Shown here: positions 53,426 to 62,454 of the stretch, piece after piece | Layout: every line of letters starts with the position of its first letter | How positions within the stretch are numbered: position 1 is the first letter of the stretch | NCBI GenBank assembly: GCA_030345135.1 | Contig: CP128386.1 | Location: 3,742,450-3,806,449 of the forward strand | Reading direction: 5' to 3' | DNA: 64,000 bases | Source of the DNA: Chitinophagaceae bacterium DXS | GTDB taxonomy: Bacteria; Bacteroidota; Bacteroidia; Chitinophagales; Chitinophagaceae | Notes under the pieces: generated by a model | Database searches by the model: none | What the model saw: the letters and a program-made list of their open reading frames with translations, nothing else | What the model was told of the DNA's origin: nothing | Made by a program: the position numbers and the translations under genes

Positions 53426-54526
53426 ATGAAAAATGTAAGAGTGAATGCCTACCAGGTTGGTTTGGTATTCAAACGTGGCGTATATCAACGCCTGTTGAAA
53501 GAAGGGAGCTACTGGTTTTGGGGTTTGGAAAATATCGTATTGTTTGATTTAACAAAACCATTTATCGCTCCTGTTGAGTTAAATATTCTGTTACAAGATG
53601 CTTATATCGCAGAGATGCTGGAGATTGTAATCGTCGGTGATAATGAAATCGCGTTGCAGTATGAAGATGGATTGCTGAAACAAGTGCTGACCACTGGTAG
53701 ATATGCTTATTGGAAAAATGCTATTCAACGCACTTTTGTTCGCGCTGATATTAGCAAGGTAGAAATAACCGAACCAATTGAAAGATCGGTTCTGCAAAAT
53801 AAATTGCTGGCTAACTATGTACGCAGCTTAACTGTAGAAGGTTATGAGCAGGCAATTCTTTTCGTTGACGGAAAATATGTACAAACCATTTCTGGTGGCG
53901 TATATTATTGGTGGAAGAATGCAATCTCTGTATCTATTGGTAAAGTGGATAAGCGTCAGGCACAATTGGAAATAAACGGCCAGGAAATAATAACCAGGGA
54001 TAAGGCAACATTGCGAATCAACGCATGGGCGCAGTACAAAGTTATCGACATAGAAAAAGCTCTTCTGCAAAATAAGGAGTACGATAAGCAATTGTACATT
54101 TCTTTCCAGTTGGCATTGCGGGAATACATTGCAGGCTATGGATTTGACGAACTGCTTGAAAAGAAAGAAAGCATTGCTCCTTTTGTATTGGAACGTGTAA
54201 AAGAAAACGCGATAGTGCTGGGAGTAGAAGTTACAGGCTTTGGCATCAGGGATATTATATTGCCCGGCGATATAAAAGAGATAATGAACCATGTGCTGGT
54301 TGCAGAGAAAAAAGCACAGGCAAATACCATTATGCGAAGAGAAGAAACAGCGAGCACAAGAAGCCTGTTGAATACTGCTAAACTAATGGAAGAAAATAAA
54401 ATGTTATGGAAGCTGAAAGAAATGGAGTATGTTGAAAAAATTTCAGAAAAAATCAATAACATCAGCGTAAATGGTAACGGCGCTTTAATAGAACAATTGA
54501 AATCCATCTTTATAGCTAAGAATTAA
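53426..54526 (+). CDS. Slipin/SPFH (band-7) domain protein without membrane anchor
   Basis: A 366-residue protein from ATG 53426 (MKNVRVNAYQVGLVFKRG). It shows slipin features: the N-terminal YQVGLVFKRGVYQRLLKEGSYWF, the SPFH core with VDGKYVQTISGGVYYWW and NGQEIITRDKATLRINAWAQYKV, then FVLERVKENAIVLGVEVTGFGIRDIILPGDIKEIMN and a helical C-terminus (AEKKAQANTIMRREETASTRSLLNTAKLMEEN). Classical slipins have an N-terminal hydrophobic hairpin; none is seen here, so it is probably a soluble ring- or cage-forming scaffold. Comparative genomics has linked SPFH proteins in RNA-repair loci with a tRNA-like RNA; the tRNA-like segments just upstream fit that. No RtcB ligase gene is in the window. A TTG-started extension to 53324 is not conserved-looking. 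Confidence 0.85.
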   Translation: MKNVRVNAYQVGLVFKRGVYQRLLKEGSYWFWGLENIVLFDLTKPFIAPVELNILLQDAYIAEMLEIVIVGDNEIALQYEDGLLKQVLTTGRYAYWKNAIQRTFVRADISKVEITEPIERSVLQNKLLANYVRSLTVEGYEQAILFVDGKYVQTISGGVYYWWKNAISVSIGKVDKRQAQLEINGQEIITRDKATLRINAWAQYKVIDIEKALLQNKEYDKQLYISFQLALREYIAGYGFDELLEKKESIAPFVLERVKENAIVLGVEVTGFGIRDIILPGDIKEIMNHVLVAEKKAQANTIMRREETASTRSLLNTAKLMEENKMLWKLKEMEYVEKISEKINNISVNGNGALIEQLKSIFIAKN

Positions 54527-54530
54527 AAAT

Positions 54531-54560
54531 AACATCCGGCTCTGGCCGGATGTTTGAGTT
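54531..54560 (+). terminator. Terminator after the slipin gene
   Basis: AACATCCGGC pairs with GCCGGATGTT around a 4-nt loop; a short T-rich tail (TTGAGTTT) follows. Confidence 0.75.
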
Positions 54561-54601
54561 TCTCCGCAAGGTTTCACAGCTGACCAAAGCGGTATGCCGG
54601 A

Positions 54602-55618
54602 TCAGCCTGATTTTTGTTCCCTTTTTTTCAGCTCATGTAACTGCCGGTCGTTTTCTATCAGCTTTTTGAGTTCCGCCTCTTCCGGCAAATACAACAGGTA
54701 TTTACTGGCAAAGAGCTGCCGGTTTTCAGCTAACATAGAATACTTAACGATAGTTTCATCTTTTTCAGAACATAGCAAAAGTCCAATTGTGGGATTGTCT
54801 CCGTCAGTCGTTTTCAGGTCATCATACATACGTCTGTACATGTCCATCTGGCCAATGTCCTGGTGACTCAGTTTACCTCTTTTTAAATCAATCAAAACAA
54901 AGCATTTCAGATAATAATTATAAAATACCAGGTCAATAAAATAATCCGAACTGTCGGTCACGATATGCTGTTGACGAGCCACAAAAGCAAATCCTTTACC
55001 CAGCTCCATCAAAAATTGCTGCAAATGAGTTGTCACAGCATCTTCTAAATCTTTCTCTAAAGGCAGATTTTGACCCGAGAGTCCCGCAAACTCAAGTATA
55101 TATGGATCTTTGATCAGGTCATTGACTGAAAAGGACTCTGCTAAAGACTGTTTTTGGGCTTGTTTTACATTTCGCTCAAAATATAAGCTTTGAATATTCC
55201 GGTCTAGTGTACGGCTGTTCCAATTACCTTGAATAGCTTCGTTTATATAATATGATCTTTTTTCGGACGTTTCCTGCCTGCTTATAATACGATAATGAGT
55301 CCAACTCAATTCGGTACGCACTGCGTTCCAAATTGGAAACGAGCTGTAAAAAGCCCGCATATTATTCAAATTACGTTCATCAAATCCTTTTCCAAATTCC
55401 AGTGTAAGCTGTACGCTCAGATTTTTCAGAATAGCCTTGCCATATTCCGCACGGGCATTGCCATTTTGTTCGTCCTGAACAATCAGTTTCCCAATCTGCC
55501 AATATGTGCTTAACAGTACGCTGTTAATTGATTTGAGTGTTTGTCTGCGGGATTCAACAATAATGCTCTTAATCTCATCGAATAAAGACTGTGACATTTT
55601 TAAGGTTTTGGGGTTCAT
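54602..55618 (-). CDS. yhcG: YhcG family (DUF1016) PD-(D/E)XK nuclease-like protein
   Basis: A 338-residue protein. The N-terminal helical DUF1016 domain (SIIVESRRQTLKSINSVLLSTYWQIGKLIV, GFDERNLNNMRAFY, LSWTHYRIISR) precedes a C-terminal nuclease-like domain with YFIDLVFYNYYLKCFVLIDLKRGKLSHQDIGQMDMYRRMYDD, where the Asp and Asp-x-Lys residues match the PD-(D/E)XK core. The biological role is not settled; such genes are often found near mobile and defence loci. An alternative start is at 55597 (MSQSLFDEI). It converges on the slipin gene with the terminator between them. Confidence 0.9.
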   Translation of the reverse strand: MNPKTLKMSQSLFDEIKSIIVESRRQTLKSINSVLLSTYWQIGKLIVQDEQNGNARAEYGKAILKNLSVQLTLEFGKGFDERNLNNMRAFYSSFPIWNAVRTELSWTHYRIISRQETSEKRSYYINEAIQGNWNSRTLDRNIQSLYFERNVKQAQKQSLAESFSVNDLIKDPYILEFAGLSGQNLPLEKDLEDAVTTHLQQFLMELGKGFAFVARQQHIVTDSSDYFIDLVFYNYYLKCFVLIDLKRGKLSHQDIGQMDMYRRMYDDLKTTDGDNPTIGLLLCSEKDETIVKYSMLAENRQLFASKYLLYLPEEAELKKLIENDRQLHELKKREQKSG

Positions 55619-55824
55619 TAATAATCATGCGTTGAGCATTCAGGCAAATATATTATCAATTTTTATCATGATGAGGATTATTTAATTCTTCAAATTCGCC
55701 GTTCATCAAATTTTATCACCGTTCATCCTAAGTGAAAAAATTTCAAACAAATTTAATTACTTCAAAATCAAATAGTTATTACATTATAGAATACTGCCTC
55801 ATACCCATTACTGAAAAAAAACTG
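55619..55824. other. AT-rich divergent region between yhcG and padR
   Basis: No gene or repeat family is seen. It contains a GTTCATCAAATTTTATCACC/GTTCATCC pair of short direct words (about 55703 and 55732). Confidence 0.35.
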
Positions 55825-55845
55825 GTACTATGTGTTGCATAGTAC
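55825..55845. promoter_or_regulatory. Predicted PadR operator
   Basis: GTACTATG-TGTTG-CATAGTAC is a perfect 8-bp inverted repeat 84 bp upstream of padR. PadR regulators commonly bind ATAC/GTAT-type palindromes, so autoregulation of the padR-pspC pair is likely. CATCTTTG at 55859-55866 is a possible -7 element (one mismatch). Confidence 0.65.
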
Positions 55846-55928
55846 TAAAATTTACCCCATCTTTGTGTTGTCAATGAAACAAAACACCGCGAAAGCGGAG
55901 AAACAATAAAAAAATAAAAACCCCGGAT

Positions 55929-56294
55929 ATGGATATTCAAAACACACAAAGCCAAATGAGGAAAGGGGTATTGGAGTTTTGCATTCTATCAATTATTAGA
56001 AAAGGAGAAGTTTATCCGAGTGATATTGTTGATAGCATGAAAGCGGCCAACCTTCAAATCCTGGAAGGAACCCTCTATCCGCTCTTAACCAGGTTAAAAA
56101 ATGCGGGGCTTCTCACCTACAGATGGGTTGAAAGCAGCTCCGGACCCCCACGCAAATATTTCAGCATGACTGACAAAGGACTTGAGTTTTACAATGAACT
56201 GGAAAGAACCTGGCAGGAACTGGCTGACGCGGTAGATGCAATCACAACCCAAACCAACGGACAACTAACAGAAACTCCCAACACTAACCAATAA
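55929..56294 (+). CDS. PadR family transcriptional regulator
   Basis: A 121-residue winged-helix protein: RKGVLEFCILSIIRKGEVYPSDIVDSMKAANLQILEGTLYPLLTRLKNAGLLTYRWVESSSGPPRKYFSMTDKG follows the PadR pattern, including the GPPRKYY-type wing. The C-terminal helix for dimerisation is short, as in the PadR-s2 group. It lies 10 bp before the PspC gene; this pair is common in Bacteroidota and probably senses envelope stress. Confidence 0.94.
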   Translation: MDIQNTQSQMRKGVLEFCILSIIRKGEVYPSDIVDSMKAANLQILEGTLYPLLTRLKNAGLLTYRWVESSSGPPRKYFSMTDKGLEFYNELERTWQELADAVDAITTQTNGQLTETPNTNQ

Positions 56295-56304
56295 CTTTTA
56301 TACC

Positions 56305-58506
56305 ATGAAAAAGGTAATCAATATAAACTTTCAAGGCCGGGTGATTCCGATAGAAGAGGCCGCCTACGACATATTGAAACAGTATGTTGAAAGCCTTCGG
56401 AATTTCTTTGCCAACGAGGAAGGACGTGACGAAATAATCAATGACATTGAGGGTCGTATAGCCGAACTGTTTAGCGAATCCTTAAAAAAAGGTAGTACAT
56501 GCATTACTGAGGATGATGTAAACGCCATAATCGCCAGCATGGGCCGCCCTGAAGATTTTGATGATGATGAAACCAAAGTGAAATCTCAGCTTGGCAGCGA
56601 GGCAAACAGTCATTCTGCTAACAGTGGCTCATACAGTGGCAGCAAACAACAATCTGAAACTTATACATCTACAGGGCGTGGACGCTTGTATCGTGACGAA
56701 GATGATAAAATTTTAGGTGGTGTTTGTGCCGGCCTGGCAAACTACCTTAGAATTGATCCGGCTATTGTCCGTATTCTTTTCGCGGTAATAACCATCGGCG
56801 GGTTTGGAGCAGGCTTCCTTATCTATATATTAATGTGGATCATCCTCCCAAAGCGTACGCTGCAAAGGGAGGAAATAAGAAAGCGTCTTTTTCGTAACCC
56901 GGAGGATAAGGTAATTGCGGGTGTTGCGAGCGGTATCGCTGCTTATTTTGACATTGCCGTTTGGATCCCCCGGTTAATATTCGCTTTCCCGCTGTTGTTG
57001 GGTATTATCACCTCTATTTTCAGAAATATCTTCTGGCATTTTGATCCTTTCCCCGGTGTGATATTCGGATCATTCGGAAGTACGCTGTTTATTATATATG
57101 TAATTCTATGGGCTTTAATTCCTGAAGCAAATACAGCTTCTGAAAAACTGGAAATGCGTGGCGAAAAAGTAGACCTTAATACCATAAAAAACACCATCCA
57201 GGAAGACCTTTCAGGTTTTAAGACCCGCGCTGAAAAATGGGGAACTGAATTTAAGGATAAAGCCCAGCAAATGGGTTCTGAAATAGGCGCGACAGCAAAA
57301 AAAAATGGCAGCAGAATTGGGCACGTAATAGGCATCATTTTTAAAGCTTTCTTTCTCTTCATCGCTGGTGTTATTGCCTTCGCGTTACTCGTGGCTTTAA
57401 TTGGTATGATCATAGGTGGTGTAAGTGTAATGCCTCTGAAAACCTTCTTCCTTGATGGTTTTAATCAAACCTCACTTGCCTGGGCCACTGTACTGCTGTT
57501 CTTAGGTGTACCTATCTTAGGCTTCTTCACCTGGCTGGTAAGAAGAATTCTGAGAGTGAGATCTAAAAACCCTTACCTGGGTTATATATTCAGCGGTTTG
57601 TGGGTGATTGGTTTGATCTGCGCTATTTGTCTTGCTGCTTCTATAGCCCGCAGCTACAGAACAAAGAGTGGAGTTGAAGAAAAAGTAAGTCTTGTGCAGC
57701 CCACCAGCAACAAACTGTTCGTGACCACTCCAAGGATCTCTTACAACTTTGAAGGTAGCGACTGGTACGGCATTCACTGGGATGATGATGGTCTCTTTTA
57801 CGGAATTAATGAAGACAGCCTGATCATGCGCACCGTTAGAGTGAGTGTTGTAAAAAGCAACGATAAAGACTATCACCTGCAAATGGTAAAATTCAGTCAC
57901 GGTATCAATCCTGCAATCGCCAGAAACAATGCACAAAAAATAGATTTCAGGATAAACCAGGCAGACAGCATACTTACCTTACCCAATGGATTTGCTATCA
58001 CAAAAAATAACAAATTTCACAACCAACAGGTATTGGTGATCATAGAAGTACCGGTAGGAAAGAAAATAGAACTGGACGAAAGTATCAATGGCTATAAATG
58101 GTTCAATGTAAACTTTAACTACAATCGCAGAAGAGGCTGGAATGTTGAATGGGAAGACAATTGGAACGAAGGCTATAGCTGGCGCGAAAACACAGAATAT
58201 GTGATGACTGCTGAAGGACTAAAAAGTACCAAACCTTCTAAGGATGAATTGGATGAAAAGCAACGTGACAGCGAAATTCACAAGGACGAACTGGACGAAA
58301 TTCAACGCCAACGCAAAGAGCTGGATGAAAAACAAAAAGAGCTGGAAAACAAATTAAAAGATGATAGCACACGCTACCATTATCAACCCGAAAAACCTGC
58401 AGCTCCACAAGAACAGCCAGCTGCACCAAAAGCAAAAGCAGTAAAAACAGCTTCAATATTTTGGGGAAATCCCTCACAGTATTTAATAGCAAGATTCGCT
58501 ATATAA
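56305..58506 (+). CDS. Membrane protein with two PspC domains
   Basis: A 733-residue protein. The N-terminal ~100 residues form a cytoplasmic helical domain (IEEAAYDILKQYVESLRNFFANEEG...). Two PspC domains follow: LYRDEDDKILGGVCAGLANYLRIDPAIVRILF near residue 130 and LFRNPEDKVIAGVASGIAAYFDIAVWIPRLIF near 195, each with a membrane segment. More membrane helices lie at about 345-375, 395-420 and 435-455. The rest is a beta-rich outer part and a charged coiled coil (DELDEKQRDSEIHKDELDEIQ). PspC proteins modulate the phage-shock envelope response; here it is probably controlled by the PadR protein encoded just upstream. The final residues (FWGNPSQYLIARFAI) look atypical. Confidence 0.9.
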   Translation: MKKVININFQGRVIPIEEAAYDILKQYVESLRNFFANEEGRDEIINDIEGRIAELFSESLKKGSTCITEDDVNAIIASMGRPEDFDDDETKVKSQLGSEANSHSANSGSYSGSKQQSETYTSTGRGRLYRDEDDKILGGVCAGLANYLRIDPAIVRILFAVITIGGFGAGFLIYILMWIILPKRTLQREEIRKRLFRNPEDKVIAGVASGIAAYFDIAVWIPRLIFAFPLLLGIITSIFRNIFWHFDPFPGVIFGSFGSTLFIIYVILWALIPEANTASEKLEMRGEKVDLNTIKNTIQEDLSGFKTRAEKWGTEFKDKAQQMGSEIGATAKKNGSRIGHVIGIIFKAFFLFIAGVIAFALLVALIGMIIGGVSVMPLKTFFLDGFNQTSLAWATVLLFLGVPILGFFTWLVRRILRVRSKNPYLGYIFSGLWVIGLICAICLAASIARSYRTKSGVEEKVSLVQPTSNKLFVTTPRISYNFEGSDWYGIHWDDDGLFYGINEDSLIMRTVRVSVVKSNDKDYHLQMVKFSHGINPAIARNNAQKIDFRINQADSILTLPNGFAITKNNKFHNQQVLVIIEVPVGKKIELDESINGYKWFNVNFNYNRRRGWNVEWEDNWNEGYSWRENTEYVMTAEGLKSTKPSKDELDEKQRDSEIHKDELDEIQRQRKELDEKQKELENKLKDDSTRYHYQPEKPAAPQEQPAAPKAKAVKTASIFWGNPSQYLIARFAI

Positions 58507-58564
58507 GTCGGTTAAAGTTGGGACAACCAGAAGGACCTTGTTCTCGTTTGAGGGCAGGGTCTTT

Positions 58565-58920
58565 TCTTTTGGCTGTGAGCTGTCAGCTATTAGCTCTGAG
58601 CTTGGGTATCAGGTTTCAGGCGTCAGGTATCAGGCATAAGATATGAGCTATAAGGCTTGAGGTATAAGAACGATAGGATGTCTATCAGGTTTAAACTAAC
58701 ATCAGACATTTCCACTACATCGTACACCGTACCCGCCCGAACGTGCCGTCGGTATGGGCGGGCATCTAACCTCCTACATCAAAAGCCGCCTGCTGCGCCT
58801 AAGTACTTCGTAACTCGTACTTCGTACTTAAAATCCCACGCTGTCGCATTTAATCACATCAGACATCTAACATCGTACACCGTACATCCAACACCGAACA
58901 TCGTACATATGCCTTACTTT
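58565..58920. repeat. Mixed word arrays (CAGCTATTAGCTCTGAGC, GGCATAAGATATGAGC, CGTACTTCGTACTT, CATCGTACACCGTACAT)
   Basis: The 420-bp gap between pspC and ksgA is almost all repeats: GAGCTGTCAGCTATTAGCTC (about 58577), TCAGGCGTCAGGTATCAGGC (about 58615), ACTTCGTAACTCGTACTTCG (about 58804) and ACATCGTACACCGTACATCC (about 58871). An 85-codon in-frame extension of ksgA crosses this region and is rejected. Confidence 0.65.
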
Positions 58921-58926
58921 TGTACG

Positions 58927-59694
58927 ATGCAGTACACACTAAAAAAATCACTTGGACAGCACTTTTTGAGAGATGAGAACATTTGCCGTAAGATTGTTGC
59001 TGCGCTGGAGAAGAGTTTAGAAGATACTGCAATTACGCAATTATTGGAAGTTGGCCCCGGTGGAGGTGCGCTTACCAAACACCTTATTCAGCTTGCTAAT
59101 ATTGACTTCAAAGCGGTTGAGCTGGATGACGAGAAAGTAACTTACCTGGAACACACTTACCCCGGATTAAAAGATAAGATCATCCATAAAAGCTTCCTGG
59201 ATATTGATGCCCCTTTTGACAACAATTTTATAGTCGTAGGCAACTTTCCTTATAACATTTCTTCACAAATACTTTTTAAAGTTCTTGATTGGAAAGATCA
59301 GGTGCCTGTGTGTATCGGTATGTTCCAGAAAGAAGTAGCCCAGCGTGTTGCTGCTAAACCCAACAGCAAGGTGTACGGCATTATTAGTGTGTTAATACAA
59401 GCGTTTTATGATGTGGAATACCTGTTTGATGTGCCGCAGGGCTGCTTTAATCCTCCACCCAAAGTAATGAGCGGCGTTATAAGACTTGTAAGAAAAACGA
59501 ATGCTTACGAAATGAGGTCTGTAAAAGATTTTTTCACAGTAGTAAAAACCTCTTTTAACCAACGCAGAAAAACGTTGCGAAATGCATCCCGCAGCCTGTT
59601 CTCAGAAGATGTATTAAAAGATGAAATCTTTAATAAACGCGCCGAACAACTTTCAATAGACGATTTTGCCGCACTAACGTTTAGAATGAAATAA
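58927..59694 (+). CDS. ksgA: 16S rRNA (adenine1518-N6/adenine1519-N6)-dimethyltransferase
   Basis: A 255-residue protein from ATG 58927 (MQYTLKKSLGQHFLRDENI). Conserved KsgA motifs are present: SLGQHFL, LEVGPGGGALTKHLI (SAM binding), VGNFPYNISSQILF (catalytic NxPY) and FNPPPKVMSGVIRL, with the C-terminal SFNQRRKTLRNA. It dimethylates two adenosines near the 3' end of 16S rRNA. Confidence 0.97.
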   Translation: MQYTLKKSLGQHFLRDENICRKIVAALEKSLEDTAITQLLEVGPGGGALTKHLIQLANIDFKAVELDDEKVTYLEHTYPGLKDKIIHKSFLDIDAPFDNNFIVVGNFPYNISSQILFKVLDWKDQVPVCIGMFQKEVAQRVAAKPNSKVYGIISVLIQAFYDVEYLFDVPQGCFNPPPKVMSGVIRLVRKTNAYEMRSVKDFFTVVKTSFNQRRKTLRNASRSLFSEDVLKDEIFNKRAEQLSIDDFAALTFRMK

Positions 59695-59870
59695 AAGAAA
59701 GCTTAAAGCGCAAAGCTTAAAGCTCAAAACCATTTCCTGAGCGAATATTGTCTCCTGAAAGATGGGAATTCTCCGTGTCTCAGCTATTGTCAATTGTCAA
59801 CTGTCAATTTTCAATTAAATAAATTTTAGTGTTTCGCCCGTGGCGCCATGTCTCTGTGGTTCAAAAATTG
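59695..59870. repeat. AAGCTTAAAGCGC words, TCAATTGTCAACTGTCAA words and a CTCTGTGGTTC patch
   Basis: Right after ksgA come AAAGCTTAAAGCGCAAAGCT (about 59698) and then ATTGTCAATTGTCAACTGTC (about 59786), followed by CATGTCTCTGTGGTTCAA (about 59848). All three belong to families seen elsewhere in the window. Confidence 0.6.
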
Positions 59871-59899
59871 TTACTTTGCTGCTCAAAAAAATTTCAGCA

Positions 59900-60829
59900 G
59901 TGCAACCGAAAGTTTTAATTACCGCCAAAACACACGAGTATTTAAGGACAAGATTAGAGAGCAGTGGTTACGAGATCATTTATCTTCCGGCTATTACTTA
60001 CGATGAGCTGAAGAATGGCGCGCTTGCTGAAGTGTCTGGTTTGATCGTTACTACCAGGTTAAAAATTGACAAAGACATTCTCGATAGCGCTCCCATGCTG
60101 AAATGGATCGGCAGACTCGGCAGCGGAATGGAACTGATCGACGTTCCTTATGCAGAGAGCAAAGGCATACTTTGTGTAAGCAGTCCTGAAGGGAACCGTA
60201 ATGCTGTTGCTGAACATTCAATGGGTTTCATTCTAAACATGATGAACAAGATCGGCAGCAGCTTCAATGAAGTAAAAGAAGGCAAATGGATCCGCGACGC
60301 GAACAGAGGAACCGAACTATTCGGCAAAACTGTCGGCATCATAGGCTTTGGTAATACCGGCGGCGCTCTTGCAAAATTGCTTGGCTCTTTTGGAGTAACT
60401 GTGCTTGCTCACGATAAATATAAATTTGATTTCGCCAAAGATCATGTGCACGAAGCCAATGTGGAGCAGATAGCCAGGTATGCAGATGTGATCAGCCTAA
60501 ATCTCCCCTTAACGGACGAAACCTTTCACTACGCAAATGATGCATTTTTCAATAGCCTTGAAAAAAAGCCTTATTTCATTACCGCTTGCCGTGGTAAGGT
60601 AACAGATGCTTCGGCGATTATCCGTGCATTAGATAATGGGAAAATTGCAGGCGCCGCACTGGATGTTTTAGAAAACGAAAAGCTGGAAACTTACACAGAA
60701 GAACAAAAATTACAGCTGGAAAATCTTTGCAATCGCCCCAATGTTATTATAACTCCGCATATTGCAGGTTACAGTCATGAAGCATATTATTTGATGGCGA
60801 AAATTGTGTTGGATAAGATAGGGATATAG
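59900..60829 (+). CDS. D-2-hydroxyacid dehydrogenase (phosphoglycerate dehydrogenase-like)
   Basis: A protein of 309 residues from the GTG at 59900 ([15 protein letters not shown]). The fold is clear: [32 protein letters not shown], the NAD-binding [20 protein letters not shown], then [29 protein letters not shown] with the catalytic Arg, Glu in ENEKLE and His in [11 protein letters not shown]. It lacks the C-terminal ACT domain of SerA. Substrate is probably a 2-hydroxyacid such as 3-phosphoglycerate or hydroxypyruvate; unproved. A start at 59840 would fall in repeat sequence. Confidence 0.88.
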   Translation: MQPKVLITAKTHEYLRTRLESSGYEIIYLPAITYDELKNGALAEVSGLIVTTRLKIDKDILDSAPMLKWIGRLGSGMELIDVPYAESKGILCVSSPEGNRNAVAEHSMGFILNMMNKIGSSFNEVKEGKWIRDANRGTELFGKTVGIIGFGNTGGALAKLLGSFGVTVLAHDKYKFDFAKDHVHEANVEQIARYADVISLNLPLTDETFHYANDAFFNSLEKKPYFITACRGKVTDASAIIRALDNGKIAGAALDVLENEKLETYTEEQKLQLENLCNRPNVIITPHIAGYSHEAYYLMAKIVLDKIGI

Positions 60830-61070
60830 CTGTCAGCTTTGAGCTATCAGCTTTCAGCAACCGATGCGAATGCAAGATATTTTGTTTTATTGGCGAGGAC
60901 CTGAGAGGTAAGTAACCCCTCGGCATTAGTTATAGATAAAATTATCTCACCATTTTCTTTCACCCGGTTTTAAGCTTTAGGCTTTTAGCTTTAAGCCTGG
61001 ATACATCTTTACCATGCCGCATCATCTCCAGCCAGGTTTTAAGCTTTGGGCTTTAGGCTTTCAGCTTTTA
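60828..61070. repeat. CAGCTTTGAGCTATCAGC and AGCTTTAGGCTTTTAGC word arrays
   Basis: CTGTCAGCTTTGAGCTATCA begins at the stop codon of the preceding gene; two AAGCTTTAGGCTTTTAGCTT-type arrays follow at about 60972-61000 and 61037-61068, the last one ending inside the 3' end of the convergent gene. No gene is seen. Confidence 0.65.
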
Positions 61071-61592
61071 CCTCCCCTCTATCGTTGCCAGGAAAGTAAG
61101 ATCATGGTTACGGTAAAATGAACCGGAGGCATTTTCTGAAGAACCCGTCCATTCCTCGCCGTCCGGGTAAGGGTCTTTTTCCGTCCAGCTGCCTTCCCCA
61201 ATGGCAATCATTCCGCCGTTATTACAACTAATTTTAAAGCCATACTGCCTGTGAGCATCCAACACAATTCCATCCATATTAAACTCGAGCCATTGGCCAT
61301 CAGTTGAGTGATCTACTTTCACATGTTTTTCGAGCAACGGCTTCTGCCACACGTGATTTCTTTCATCAAACTCAAACAGCGTAATGCTTGCATCAGTATG
61401 TGCAGTCACCATTTCGGAAAACAATTTGATCGCCCGTAAACGCCCCGGCTGTTTAATATTGAACGTTTGTCCGGCTGAATAATGAATGCCGTTTGAACAA
61501 TGGCCAACCCAATAAAAATGACCATTTATTTCATTGCCAACATCATAATGATGTAAGGAAGTTGTGGAAGAAACGTTTTTTTTCATCGCCAT
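61068..61592 (-). CDS. Unknown beta-rich protein
   Basis: A 174-residue protein that I do not recognise. It has no signal peptide or membrane segment. Alternating hydrophobic strands (NGHFYWVGHCSNGIHYSAGQTFNI, RLRAIKLFSEMV, ASITLFEFDE, QWLEFNMDGIVL, YGFKISCNNGGMIAIGEG) suggest a jelly-roll or carbohydrate-binding-like fold, as in DUF4082-type domains. The composition (many His, Trp, Gly and Asn) also fits such a role. Expressed alone, convergent with the upstream dehydrogenase. Confidence 0.6.
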   Translation of the reverse strand: MAMKKNVSSTTSLHHYDVGNEINGHFYWVGHCSNGIHYSAGQTFNIKQPGRLRAIKLFSEMVTAHTDASITLFEFDERNHVWQKPLLEKHVKVDHSTDGQWLEFNMDGIVLDAHRQYGFKISCNNGGMIAIGEGSWTEKDPYPDGEEWTGSSENASGSFYRNHDLTFLATIEGR

Positions 61593-61878
61593 TCTATTTA
61601 AGGTTCCTATCGGGGGAATGAGTTGAGAGAATGCAGCGAGTATTTAAATTTCCTGAAGTCTACCAGTCGTTTTAATAACTAATTAATATCCGGCCCCATA
61701 TTATCACAAACGGAAAAAAAACAGGTTTAGTATGCCGTTTTTTGTTAAAATTCTCTGATAGAATAGCGGGTAAGAATTTGTTTGTTTTGAAAAAGGTTTT
61801 TTAAATTTGTATTTACTGCAACGCTACGCATTGGATGTGGCGTTGTATTTTTTTTACCCCCTTCAAAACCAGAAGACT

Positions 61879-62352
61879 ATGAGTGATGTAATGTACGTGT
61901 CTAAAGAAGCATTTGAAAAAATGAGGGAAGAGCTTCATCATATGAAAACCGTGGAGCGTCCTGCCGCATCAAGAGCCATTGCTGAAGCGAGGGAAAAGGG
62001 TGATCTGCGTGAAAACGCCGAATATGATGCTGCCAAAGAGGCTCAGGGAATATTGGAAGCTAAAATGGCGCTGTTGGAATCGCAGATTGCAAGCTCCAGG
62101 ATTGTTGAAGCAAGTGAAATTGATACCAGCAAAGTTTCAATATTAACGAAGGTCACAATAACGAATGTTGCCACTAAAAAGACTTTTACCTATCAGATTG
62201 TCGGTGAAAAAGAAGCTGATCTGAAAAGCGGGAAAGTTTCGGTTTCATCTCCTATTGGCCAGGGCTTGCTTGGCAAAACCATCGGCGACATTGCGGAGGT
62301 TAAAGCGCCCACCGGTGTATTGAAATTTAAGGTGGACAATATAACGATCTAA
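61879..62352 (+). CDS. greA: Transcription elongation factor GreA
   Basis: A 157-residue protein from ATG 61879 (MSDVMYVSKEAFEKM). The N-terminal coiled coil contains ARAIAEAREKGDLRENAEYDAAKEAQ, including the Asp-Leu-x-Glu-Asn tip that enters the secondary channel of RNA polymerase; the C-terminal FKBP-like domain ends IGDIAEVKAPTGVLKFKV. It stimulates cleavage of backtracked transcripts. An in-frame extension to 61807 is not conserved-looking. Confidence 0.95.
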   Translation: MSDVMYVSKEAFEKMREELHHMKTVERPAASRAIAEAREKGDLRENAEYDAAKEAQGILEAKMALLESQIASSRIVEASEIDTSKVSILTKVTITNVATKKTFTYQIVGEKEADLKSGKVSVSSPIGQGLLGKTIGDIAEVKAPTGVLKFKVDNITI

Positions 62353-62372
62353 GGCCTTATCATGATATTTGA

Positions 62373-62404
62373 AAGAGGCGCAGCAATTACTGCGCCTCTT
62401 TTAT
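62373..62404 (+). terminator. Intrinsic terminator of greA
   Basis: AAGAGGCGCAG pairs perfectly with CTGCGCCTCTT around a 6-nt loop, followed by TTTAT. Confidence 0.9.
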
Positions 62405-62454
62405 GTCTGAAGAAGACGTGCGACAATGCCGAAGCGTTAAGGGCTGCAAATACT

